Assembly: GCA_023512835.1 (NCBI GenBank)
Contig: JAKCVP010000343.1
Coordinates: forward strand, 372,001-436,000
Length of the DNA: 64,000 nt
From: Taxillus chinensis
Taxonomy: Eukaryota; Streptophyta; Magnoliopsida; Santalales; Loranthaceae
Direction of reading: 5' to 3'
How positions within the stretch are numbered: position 1 is the first letter of the stretch; every line of letters starts with the position of its first letter. The translations under genes were made by a program, and so were the position numbers. Below the pieces are notes generated by a model. It made no database searches. It had not been told where the DNA came from and saw nothing but the letters and a program-made list of their open reading frames with translations. Shown here in pieces: positions 22,448 through 31,985 of this stretch.

Positions 22448-22534
22448 GGAAGAAAGGAAAGGAAGAAAGGAAAGGAAGAAAGGAAAGGAAGAAAGGAAAG
22501 GAAGAAAGGAAAGGAAGAAAGGAAAGGAAGAAAG
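22448..22534. repeat. 13-bp tandem repeat, unit GGAAGAAAGGAAA, about 6.7 copies
   Basis: Six full perfect copies from 22448 to 22525 and a partial copy of nine bases to 22534. The array is pure purine on the plus strand, so it could adopt a triplex-type structure. Confidence 0.95.
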
Positions 22535-22600
22535 AGAGGGTGAATGAATGAAAATTGATTCCGATTCAAGTCTGACATATCATTGAAGCGCCACACTTAC

Positions 22601-22768
22601 AGTAAAGGTAGGATAGTAAAGGTGGAATAGTGACGGTAGAATAGTAAAGGTAGAATAGTAAAGGTAGAATAGTAAAGGTAGAATAGTAAAGGTGGAATAG
22701 TAATGGTAGAATAGTAAAGGTAAAACAGTAAAGGTAAAACAGTAAAGGTAAAACAGTAAAAGTAAAAC
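22601..22768. repeat. 14-bp tandem repeat, unit AGTAAAGGTAGAAT, 12 copies
   Basis: Exactly 168 bp made of twelve 14-bp units. Copies 1-8 follow the AGTAAAGGTAGAAT type with point changes (GGAT ending in copy 1, AGTGACGG in copy 3, TGGAAT in copies 2 and 7, AGTAATGG in copy 8). Copies 9-12 switch to AGTAAAGGTAAAAC, the last with AGTAAAAG. The variants show the array is older or less homogenised than the 15-bp array next to it. The minus strand has no stop codon in any frame. Confidence 0.95.
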
Positions 22769-22815
22769 ACCGTCGCCCATTCCATTTGATGCAAGTCATG
22801 CGTGCCGTGTCATGC

Positions 22816-23100
22816 AATACAATACAATGCAATACAATACAATGCAATACAATACAATGCAATACAATACAATGCAATACAATACAATGCAATACAATAC
22901 AATGCAATACAATACAATGCAATACAATACAATGCAATACAATACAATGCAATACAATACAATGCAATACAATACAATGCAATACAATACAATGCAATAC
23001 AATACAATGCAATACAATACAATGCAATACAATACAATGCAATACAATACAATGCAATACAATACAATGCAATACAATACAATGCAATACAATACAATGC
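22816..23100. repeat. 15-bp tandem repeat, unit AATACAATACAATGC, 19 perfect copies
   Basis: Exactly 285 bp, nineteen copies with no substitution that I can see. The unit itself contains a degenerate pentamer (AATAC, AATAC, AATGC), which suggests it arose from a pentanucleotide repeat. Because 15 is a multiple of three and no stop is present, all six frames are open, each encoding a pentapeptide repeat (for example IQCNT, YNAIQ and MQYNT on plus; VLHCI, VLYCI and ALYCI on minus). Confidence 0.97.
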
Positions 23101-23230
23101 ACTCGATTCCCGACACCATTTCCCAATGAGTAGTCCATGGTGATTACTCCCTAATGATTTACGTACATGAATGTAAAGGATCGACGCCGGCAAGATTGAA
23201 CTTGCGTGAAAGTGCAACATACGAAATAAA

Positions 23231-23270
23231 AGAAGAAGAAGAAGAAAGAAGAAGAAGAAAAAAAAGAAAG
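23231..23270. repeat. AGA/GAA-type microsatellite
   Basis: A purine-only run of AGA/GAA units with a short poly-A insertion, located 130 bp after the 15-bp array. Confidence 0.85.
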
Positions 23271-23858
23271 TGCCGTTATGCTCTAGAGAGTAAGCCGACG
23301 CCGGGCAAAAATGGATAAAGCGTCGAAGGAGGAGGGGGAGGATGGTGGACAATAGACTGCAAACGAGTTTTGAACAAACGACATGAGCCGAGCATTGAAC
23401 AAGTGCCACGCCCCCAAAGTCCACCGACCAAGTCCAAGTCCAAGTTCCGCTTCAACGCCAAATTCCCGTCCGACTTGCCTCAAACCACGCAGCCTGGCTT
23501 GTGCGCCATGAGCATGAGCACCACCGCCATTCCAATTGAAGGATTCCCAATGCCAAAACGCCAGTCAATGACATGACCGTGATTCATTACTCGTACAATA
23601 TCGTCCATCCACCGAATGCATTCCCAAGTTCCGTTCGCCGAAAGCCAGGAAATCAAGAACAAGAGCGTAGACGCAAAGCCATCGCAAAGCCATCAGCAAG
23701 TCAACTCGTCAAGCGTCAGCCAGCACACAAGCACAGCAGCGAATCACTGATCCAATTCTACTCCCGCCCAAGAAATTCCTCGCCTTGCCTCTACGAGCCA
23801 GCCTGATGACCGGACGTCGGCCAGGATGAGCCGCAGCGACATTGGCGTGAGTGCGAGT

Positions 23859-26041
23859 CTAGCGCTTCTTGGGGGTCGCAAGCGCATTCAGTCGCGCCAT
23901 GCTGATTCCCTTGCCGCCGACCTTGCGATCAGGCTTGGGACTAGAGACACCAAAGCCAATGCGAGATTTCGCGTCAGTCATGCGCTTCACGGGACTCTTG
24001 GTCGCTTTGCCAGCGCCAAAGGCTGGGCGAGCAGGTGTAGTCGAGACGACGCGGCGGCGCTTGACCGGACTTCCGTCGCCGGGAACGATGCTATTCTCCT
24101 TGTCAGACTCATCGTCAGAGCAAGAGTGCTTGCGCTTCTTGTTCGATAGACCGTGCGAGATTGAGCCAGCGGGGAGGCGGGATGTGGTGGCGGGCACAGC
24201 AAAGCTAGAGACGTGACGGATCGAAGGAGTGTTTGGCTTAAGTGGTGATGAAAAGGTGATGGCGCTGCCGACGCGGAAGGTAAAGTCTCTTGGAGCAGCT
24301 GATGCTGGAGCAGCAGGGCGCTTGAAATGATACGCTGGCGTCGGAGAAGAAGGTGGATTTGACTCTGGCGCAATGTTGGGAAGGGCCGGATAGGTGATAG
24401 CAGCTGGGCGCATCCCTGCTGGGAACGAGGCCTTTTTCGTCGGCGAGGGTGTTCCAGGCGACTTGGGTCCGATTGGCTCGTGTGCAGGCACTGCTGGAAA
24501 GTTTGTAGAGGCAGTGAAATTGACGTGCTTCTCCACACGATGCGAAGGTGAGCCAGGAACTTGAGGTATCTCTGTTTGTGTCTTATCCAGCTGACGCGTC
24601 GGAGTACCAGTCTGAGAAAGCGCAACGTGGGTACCGGCGGCGATCTTGGCAGGATCATCAGAATAACGAATCTGCGGACGACGCAGAATGCTCTTGACGC
24701 CTTGTAGCTTGCTGGCAAGGGTGTTGCGGAATTTGAGAGAGTTCTCAGTCTGTGGAATCCTGCTCATTGTTGGTGTCGGTTTGTTTGGAGCATTTGCAGA
24801 CTTGGTAGGAGTCGCAGTCATCTTTGATCGTGGGGTCGCAACATGATCGTCTGGTTGGGACGCTGTGCTTTTGCTCGGAGTCGACATGGATTTTAGAGAC
24901 GATGCACGAGAGAGCGCAGGGATCTTGGAAGATGATGCTGGCTCTTTGAGATTCTTGACAGAGTTTGTGCGCGCCAAGGATGATTTTGTAGGTGTCTGCA
25001 AGGTCGCCAGACTGCCTGATCGCGCAAGTCCACCATTGACACGAGCTATAGAGGGAGGAGTTGCTTCATTGCCCTCGGCGATGGTCTCATGGTTTGCTGA
25101 TTTGATCTTGACACGCTTGAAGGCGGGCTGTGCAGGGGGTGCAGCGGGCGGAGCAGTCTTTGGCGTTCTTGGTATCTGACGAGCAGTCGAGCGCTGTGGT
25201 GTGACGGTGTCAGTCTCGTCCAAGTTAGCCTTGGAATTGGATCGCTTCAGTGATTTTGCGGGAGTGAGGCGAGTAGGGTCTGCGCGGAAGCTAGATGCAT
25301 GATTGGCAATGCTATCCATCTTGTGGAAGGCCTTCATATGGACATCGCTAAACCGGTTCGCGCGACCCTTGGGTGTCATGAGCTTTCTCGCGTTGATGGC
25401 ATCGGCCTCGCGTGATTCTTCCTGCTGCTTCTTGATCTCGTCCTTGTACTTGGCAGCATGCGTGCGCAAGCCTTCCATCATCTGGCGAGCTTCAGCGCTC
25501 AGCTCGATAGAGGGATCACGGTTGGAGCGAAAGTCGAAGCTGACAGCTGTGAATGGGTTGGCGCCATGGTCTTGATGCTTGGGCGAGACGATCGCCGATC
25601 GGGTGCGTGAAGAGGGGGAAGCATCAATGAATGATGCGTTGATGCCCAGGCGTTTTGCTGAAGACAGTTTCTTGATGGTGCTCTGGAACATTGCAGGATG
25701 CATCTCCTCGCGGTCAGGGCGAATGCGACCGGTGGTCATGGGGGTCTGAGCGTCTTGTTCGCTGGCGGGGAGCTCAGCTGGTGGAGCAGCAGAATCGGCA
25801 GCGGCGCACGAGGCATCGTTCCCGTCAGCGCAAGTGGCTGGATCAATATTGGCGACGAGAGAATGTTCCTGAGCTTCAAGCAGAGCATCGAGCTTAGAAG
25901 GGATGGCAGAGGAAGGAGTTCCTGGCTGGGGATGCCTGTCAGCGTGTCTGTCGAAAAAGGCTGTGGGGCAGGCAGAGCTTGTCAACATACCTGTACAGTG
26001 CTACCGCGAAGACGCGATGAGCGACGCTTGCCTGTCGCCAT
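23859..26041 (-). CDS. Disordered basic Ser/Thr/Pro-rich protein with KMDSI motif, possibly spindle- or chromatin-associated
   Basis: No enzyme domain is recognised. Exon 1 is 25991-26041 and exon 2 is 23859-25925; the 65-bp intron (GTATGT...CCCCAG) gives a start MATGKRRSSRLRGSTVQ and a protein of 705 aa. The conserved-looking core is around residues 95-230: KRLGINASFID, NPFTAVSFDF, a short predicted coiled coil (EGLRTHAAKYKDEIKKQQEE) and the segment DVHMKAFHKMDSIANH. The last resembles the H-x-x-x-F-x-K-M-x-SI motif found in NuSAP-type spindle proteins. The rest is low complexity, with many TP and SP sites (possible CDK targets), KRVKIK and KRRRVV basic patches and a final ATPKKR. A mitotic or nuclear role is an inference from these motifs. 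Confidence 0.75.
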
Positions 26042-26789
26042 GTCGAGAGGGTGACCTTGTTCAGTGCTGTTATATCAGTGGTGAAGCATAAAGAGTCGGG
26101 CTGGATAGATTGAGAGGTGAGAGTGCAGGAGGAAATTGGGTGATGCTGTCATTGTTTACGCGCAAAAGGCAGAGTCGAGACTAGGCCCGAAGAGAGCAGG
26201 TCAGCCGCCGATCATTCTCCAACTCACGTGTGCAACTGCCCGCCCGCCTCCCTCTTCCTCGCGATAGTGAGGCTTGTTTAACATCGCTGGTGGACCGTCA
26301 TTATTCAACGTCTCCCTTTCCTTTGCACAAGCCCTGTCTACAAATCACACCGCCTGTCCCAACGTCAGTCGCAGGGTCGACGCTAATCTCCGTTCAGACC
26401 TCACGCAATCGGTAGCATTCGCAAGCCAACACTTGGGCTTTGCTTCCTGCTGTCAAGAAAGCTTAAGGCATCGATGACTTGCATTAGCCAGACCCCGCAC
26501 GCCCAGCTTCTCGTTCACAGAGCTATCCAGTCGTGCCAGTAGAGAGTAGGCGGGAACTCGGCAAGCTATGCCATTGACACCGCGCGATGACTCGAATCGG
26601 CATCAACATGCATCGTCTTACTCACTTTTCATAGATTCTGACGCTGGACTTTTGTGTTGTTGCTGCTGCGTAGAAATACCTCCATACACATAGATCTTGC
26701 ATTGTCCTTGTCTTTTACCCCCGCCTCGTAGACATAGAGGAGCCGCTGTAGCACCCAAATCAAGAACCACAGCAAGTCTACAAGAAACA
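26042..26789. promoter_or_regulatory. Divergent promoter region
   Basis: About 750 bp between the KMDSI-motif gene (-) and the dehydrogenase gene (+). The last 100 bp before the dehydrogenase are C/A-rich, like a 5' leader. No gene is seen. Confidence 0.45.
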
Positions 26790-27638
26790 ATGCCAAAAAC
26801 CTACCTCATAACAGGCGCCTCCTCCGGTCTCGGCCTCTCCATAGCCCTCGCCTCCCTAGCAGCAGGCAACAAAGTCCTAGGCACAGCCCGCACTCCCTCC
26901 AAAGCCCGCGCCGCAAATCCAGCCTTTGAGCAAGCAGGCGGCATCTGGCTCCAGCTAGACGTGACCTCCCCCGACGCGCAATCCACCGTGCAGCAAGCAG
27001 TAGAAGCGCACGCCGTCGACGTCCTCGTCAACAATGCAGGCTACGCCGTCCGCGGCGCCCTCGAAGACTTGACCTTTGCGCAGATCCGCGCGCAGTTTGA
27101 GACAAACTTCTTCGGCGTGCTAGCCTGTACGCGCGGCGCCCTGCCGTCTTTTCGCGCGCTTAAGACCGGCACGATAGTCATGGTCAGCAGCACGGCGGGC
27201 ATGGGCGGGAATCCGGGGAGCAGCATGTACTGCGCGACCAAGTTTGCCATGGAGGGTGCGGCCGAGGCGCTGGCGGCGGAGCTGGCGCCCTGGGGCATTC
27301 GCGTGCTCATTGTGGAGCCGGGCGCCTTTCGCACAAACTTTCAGGCCGTGGTGGATATGGCGAGGGTTAGTGATGCGTATAGGGGGACGCCGGCGGATGA
27401 GACCACCAAGAGGCTGACTGCTGGGCATGGGAAGCAGCCTGGGGATCCCGATCTGGCTGCCCGTGCCGTGGTCGAGGTGGTTGATGGAACGGGCCGAGGA
27501 GCGGATGCTGAGGTGCGAAAGTGTTTGCGCTTGCCTCTGGGACGGGATGCTACTGTGCGCGCGAGGGAGATGGTGGACAAGTTTCAGCATGATGTGCATG
27601 TCATGAAGGACATCACAGAGGCTACCGTCTACGAATGA
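26790..27638 (+). CDS. Short-chain dehydrogenase/reductase (classical SDR)
   Basis: NAD(P)-dependent oxidoreductase, intronless, 282 aa. The cofactor-binding TGASSGLG is at residues 8-15, the NNAG motif at about 88-91, and the catalytic Ser and YxxxK are seen as VSSTAGMGG...YCATK at about 136-155. An Arg in TART follows the second strand, consistent with NADP(H) preference. The sequence RVLIVEPGAFRTNF after the active site fits the SDR subgroup related to oxidoreductases acting on small carbonyl compounds. An in-frame GTG-type extension upstream was rejected in favour of the ATG at 26790, which begins the first beta strand (KTYLITGA). It is convergent with dot1. Confidence 0.9.
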   Translation: MPKTYLITGASSGLGLSIALASLAAGNKVLGTARTPSKARAANPAFEQAGGIWLQLDVTSPDAQSTVQQAVEAHAVDVLVNNAGYAVRGALEDLTFAQIRAQFETNFFGVLACTRGALPSFRALKTGTIVMVSSTAGMGGNPGSSMYCATKFAMEGAAEALAAELAPWGIRVLIVEPGAFRTNFQAVVDMARVSDAYRGTPADETTKRLTAGHGKQPGDPDLAARAVVEVVDGTGRGADAEVRKCLRLPLGRDATVRAREMVDKFQHDVHVMKDITEATVYE

Positions 27639-27968
27639 GCATGAGCTCCAGCTTTCCGCTCCGTGTTTGCGTCGGCGGAAGCAGGGCAGTCTGTCATTCA
27701 GGTACTAGTCAAATGGGGACAGGTGACAGCGTCTGTCTTTCGCCTTGGCTCATATGCCGTGGGTATCAATCATTATCGTCAAGGTCATCCCGATCCCATC
27801 CCCTTGGCTGCTCTCCCAATCCCAGCCTATTCTCCAATGTGTTGAACAGATCATACCCAAGTGGATGAGATCGTCGCCACGCAGGATTGCACATTCAATC
27901 CCACAAACTTCTGAACGTGCTTCCTCCTGTCAGTCAGCAGTGGCCAATGCCTGCTCAGAGGCGAGACG
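27639..27968. other. Intergenic stretch, convergent 3' ends
   Basis: About 330 bp between the SDR stop and the dot1 stop; expected to hold two overlapping or adjoining 3' UTRs. Nothing else seen. Confidence 0.45.
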
Positions 27969-29593
27969 CTAGCGCGTTGCTCGCGTGCTCCTCCCATTAC
28001 CCAAGAGCCTGGCAATCCTACCCTCGTCCTTTGTCGCGACAAAATACTCGCCGCCGCCATCTTTCCAACTGACCCAGCTGCTCCAATACTCTCGGCCCAC
28101 CACCTCAAAAGCCGCCATGGGATCGTTGTCGGTGCGTTCGCTCAGTTTCCAGCCCTCGGGGACAAAACTCTTAAGACTGACAACCTTTGCGCCGTCCTTG
28201 AGATCAAGCCACATGTTCTTCAAGTTCGAGTTGAGCTCTGCACTAAAGACCTCGTTGTTGACAAGAACCACATCTACTCGACGCAGCAGAGCTGGGATGT
28301 CTGGATGGGAGCGAAAGTCTCCATCGTAAAGCTTGACCTTGCCGCAATTGATGCCCCAAAGTCGCGCGCGCGCAGGAAGCTCTGCAGCTTGAGCAGCAGC
28401 CAGTTCGCATGACGTTGGCATCATCTCGATTCCGTAGGATTCGCAGCCTACTTCCAGTGCGGCTTGGATGACGATATTGCCTACGCCTGAACCAAGGTCG
28501 AGGAAGACCATTTCAGATGTCAAATTGGTCTCTTTGAAAATTTGTGTGGCAAAGTCGGGAAGAAGCTCGCCATACGTGTTGGACCGGTCAGCATTCTTGA
28601 TTTTTCCCACCTTGTCCGCCTTGGGCGAGACGGTTCGTGCGTAGATCTGGTCGATGATGCGCTTGACGAGAGGAGGGTCCACGCGATGCCACGAGTCAAT
28701 CTGACGTGAGATGGCTCCAGACTTTCGCGCTTTCTCTACAGCGGTGTTGAAGCGAGCGATGTGTTTGAGGAAGATTGACGGGTCTGTAAACTTGACTGCT
28801 TGCTCAAGATCGTACTCGAGGCCGGTGCCCTGTAGCTTGTCACCCAGGAGCTGTTCGGATTCGCTCGAGGGAAGGTAGTAGGTCAGCACAGTGGTAATGG
28901 ATTGGATCAGGTCCAGGATCGGATCGTAATCCTCGCTGCGAACATTGCGGAGATTCAGAATGCGAAAGCTATGCTGCTGTTAGCCTCTCCGTCTCCTTCC
29001 TCCTCTTCTTCGAGTGTGAATTGATCTTGTGCGACTGCGCAGACTCACATTTCGGTCGTGAAAGCGCCCGGATACCGCAGATGGGCTTCAACAAACTCGC
29101 CTGCAGGCACATTAAACTGATGCCTATACAGCGGCGCGTACTCGCCCGAGCACAGATCCTTGCTGTGTATAAAGGCAATCGACTCTTGTTTGCTAAGCTC
29201 CCAATGCGCCAGGTCTCGTATGCGTCGCCGCGGGTCCAATGGGGTAGCAGAGTCAATGCGTGATCTCTTCAAGGGTGTACCTGCGCCAGAAAGATCATCG
29301 CTGTCGCCTTCGCTGTCCGAGCCAAAGACTGGCAGATTTGACTTCCGCTTTGCCCCCACCTTGGGTGGAGGGGCCTTTTGTTTGCGGACTGGCTTGGCAG
29401 AGCTTGTTCGAGGGGCAGGCGAGGGCCGGGTTGGCTCGGGCTTGGATAGAGGTGCTTGTGAGGAGGAGGAGGCACGAAGAGGTTGTGGTTTTGCGGGCTT
29501 GCCGTTCGCATTTGGCTTGGCTGGACGGACTTCTTTGCGGATCTGCGGTGGTTGTGTGGGCTTACGCGCCAATAGCTGATCGATAAAACTCAT
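27969..29593 (-). CDS. dot1: Histone H3 lysine-79 methyltransferase Dot1
   Basis: Nucleosome-dependent methyltransferase for H3K79, involved in silencing and DNA damage response. Exon 1 is 29049-29593 and exon 2 is 27969-28968; the 80-bp intron (GTGAGT...CATAG) interrupts an Ile codon; 514 aa. Residues 1 to about 115 are basic, Lys/Pro-rich and disordered, fitting DNA or nucleosome binding. The DOT1 fold follows: YGELLPDFATQIF, the SAM motif FLDLGSGVGNIVIQAA, the acidic GIEMMPTSCELA motif, and the NNEVFS motif equivalent to NNFAF. An upstream in-frame ATG (29809) was not chosen since MSFIDQLL starts the conserved part. Confidence 0.93.
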
Positions 29594-30049
29594 GTTGCTA
29601 CGCGATGGCCAGAGAGACGCAAATTCTGAGGCAGCGGCTGGGTAGGAGAGGAAAGGTGGGAAATGGTGGCAGATGTCGCGTGAGGAAGCGGCAGAGGGAT
29701 CGAGGGTCGAGAGACGAGGGCCAAAACTTGACGACTGCTCTGGTCCCTGCGGGTGAGAGACAACCGGGAAAAGGCCGGCGCCTGGTCGCAGCTTGAGGCT
29801 CTGTGACATGCTGCATGGATCATCGTGAGCATGTACGCAGGGTCTCAGATCCGTCTAATGCAGCGTTAGGTGGGCGATGATACACGGGAGGTATGGTACA
29901 TGCAACCAGCACTTGACACAGACTAGTCGCGACGCGAGCTCTTTATTCTAGATCAGGAAAGTTGTCCACATCCGTCTCTCTAAGCCCTGATCGACCCTAC
30001 AAGAACCCAAACAGACACATTGACCACCAACGCCGTACCCATGCTGTTC
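29594..30049. other. dot1 promoter / SLC35F6-like 3' region
   Basis: About 455 bp between two minus-strand genes. It should contain the dot1 promoter and the 3' UTR of the transporter. Nothing else seen. Confidence 0.4.
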
Positions 30050-31480
30050 TCACATGTGCTCAATGGGCCGTTCCTCAAGCAGCTCTCCAGGCCGAGCGCC
30101 TCTTCTCCAGAAGCCCCATCGGGGTGGCGATACAATGTCGTTGAATAAGAACGTGCCATAGACCAAGCCAGCGAAGCCGAGAACCTGCAGCCACTTGAAG
30201 CTCTCCCAGCCCAGACCGAGGCTGAACACCCAGATGAAGAGTGTCCTGCAGGTGTCAATGGTACTCCTGCTGGTCGCACTGACGCTTCGCGTGACGCTCA
30301 GTCCAAAGTAATTGAAGCCTCCAATTGACACCATGATGAGCAAGCTAGATACCCAGATGCTGGTGTGCGACGTCATCTCCTTCCAGCCAGTGGTGGCGTC
30401 AAAGTAGCCTCCTCGCCCAGCTTTTGTGCGTCCATAGACATAGTGTGCAATCAGTTGACCAAGGAGTGTGACACTAAGTCCAAAGGTGCCCTCCCAGGCG
30501 ACTGTTGCCAGTGGCGCCACAGAATAGCGATGCATGATGAGCTCTTCCAGCACAAATTGTGTGGCGGTGAACACCTGAGCAAGGGCGATGAGCAGGACGC
30601 CGATGATGGTGACCAAGGCTGGAGTCTCCGGGGTGGCATGACCCTTTTTATCACCTTTGCTCCTTGCCTCAAGGACCTGGCTCACAGCATCTGCTACAGT
30701 CCGACCGATGTGGCGTAGGTCGGCACCATGGAGGGCGGCGTCAGTGCCTGGAATTTTGGGGTGGGTGGGCTTCTGCTGAATAGCGCCTGCAAGTCCCACA
30801 ACAGCAACACCCGCAACGACGATTACAAGCGCCAACCACTTATAGCCAGCTAGGCTTCGCTTGAGGAAGATGACAGAGAAGACACCAACGAACAAAACCA
30901 GGGCACCACGCGTCATCTGGTATATGGAGGCTGCCACGAACAACAAACCGACATTCATCAGGGTAGTGCCTAGAATGTCGCAGATGGCGGGCAGAGCAAG
31001 GAGCAGCACGCGGAAGCCAGTCATGGGTGTTCGACTGACATCGGTCGGGGCGAGTGGCTTGGCCGGGGCGCTGACTACCGGCTCTCCAGCTGCCTCATGC
31101 TCATCTGCATCGTTGTAATCGTCTTGATCGAGGGCGGGTACAGCGGATTGGGCGAATAGCGGGGCGTAGCCTCTGCGAGAGTAGCTGGAGCGGACAGCAG
31201 TGTAGAGATACGACAGGGCGACGACAAGCCAGCAGCCCATCTCACCCACAAACATCTGGGCAGTCTGCCAGACTGGCTGTTCGAAGTTGCGGCGCTTAGA
31301 GGCATCGTGGGAACTGCAGTGGCGGACGCATTGCATGTCCTGGGCATCACAGCATTAGCCGGGTCTTGTCCACGGGCAGTGTCGACATACCTGATACTTT
31401 GTAAGAAGCGTATTGCAGACGCCGGTGAGCAGCATCATGCCGACGAGGAAAGGGATCAACGCCCTGCTAGCGCCTGCCAT
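30050..31480 (-). CDS. SLC35F6-like nucleotide-sugar/solute transporter family membrane protein
   Basis: Polytopic drug/metabolite transporter superfamily protein related to SLC35F6 (C2orf18), 459 aa. Exon 1 is 31391-31480 and exon 2 is 30050-31339; the 51-bp intron (GTATGT...CCCAG) joins GVCNTLLTKYQ to DMQCVRHC. The N-terminus MAGASRALIPFLVGMMLLTGVCNTLLTKYQD is the family start. About ten helices are seen, including CDILGTTLMNVGLLFVAASIYQMTRGALVLF, characteristic of this subfamily, and the late RSTIDTCRTLFIWVFSL segment. A soluble acidic loop (about residues 75-120) lies after the first helices. It probably sits in lysosomal/vacuolar or Golgi membranes; the substrate is unknown. Confidence 0.88.
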
Positions 31481-31985
31481 GTTGCTTTGGGGTGTGCAGA
31501 GAGAGTGGAGGGGAGGGATGAGAGTCGGGTGCAGGTGGTGTTGGAGGAGGCAGGTGCACGAGGCGGCTCACCTGCCCCCATTCACGGCTGCTTCCGACAA
31601 AAGGTCCCTTGACCAGCCCCTCCCAGACAAGGTGCCTGATGGATATAATAATAGGCGTCACGCGACACAAAGAAAGGCTGCACTGCACCTGGTGGAAGAA
31701 AGCGGTCTCAGGTGTATCTGCGCGTATTGTATTCGTCCTGCATGCAACACGCCCATAGAGGAAACCCAGCCTCTAGCGTGTATAGTGGTATCTCATGAAT
31801 GCACAATCCAATGTCAACTTTTCCCCCAGCTGTATTAACCCACTCATAAATGATATCGTCGTTGCCTGCCACAAACGCCGTGCCTTGAATCACGCTGTCG
31901 CTCGCAATCCCAAGATGCGCCAATGGCAACAGAAAGAAAAAAAAAAAGAAATTACAAGATACAGAGACGCCGTCAGCCCGGCATG
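31481..31985. other. Transporter promoter / med15 3' region
   Basis: About 505 bp between two minus-strand genes. A short A-rich run occurs at 31934-31950. No gene seen. Confidence 0.4.

Larger units (their letters stand above)
21993..23858. other. Gene-free stretch with minisatellite cluster
   Basis: About 1.87 kb between the hydrolase stop and the stop of the next gene on the other strand. It holds three tandem arrays plus a GAA-type microsatellite, listed separately. Long open frames across the arrays result from repeat units that lack stop codons and are not called as genes. Confidence 0.6.

Noticed and set aside
22448..23270. CRISPR-like array
   Set aside because: The repeats are directly tandem with no unique spacers, and the organism is a eukaryote.
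22566..23424. Long open frames on both strands across the tandem arrays (up to about 200 codons)
   Set aside because: All arise from stop-free repeat units; all six frames are open equally, there is no unique sequence of meaningful length and no splice or codon support. Recorded as a repeat instead of genes.
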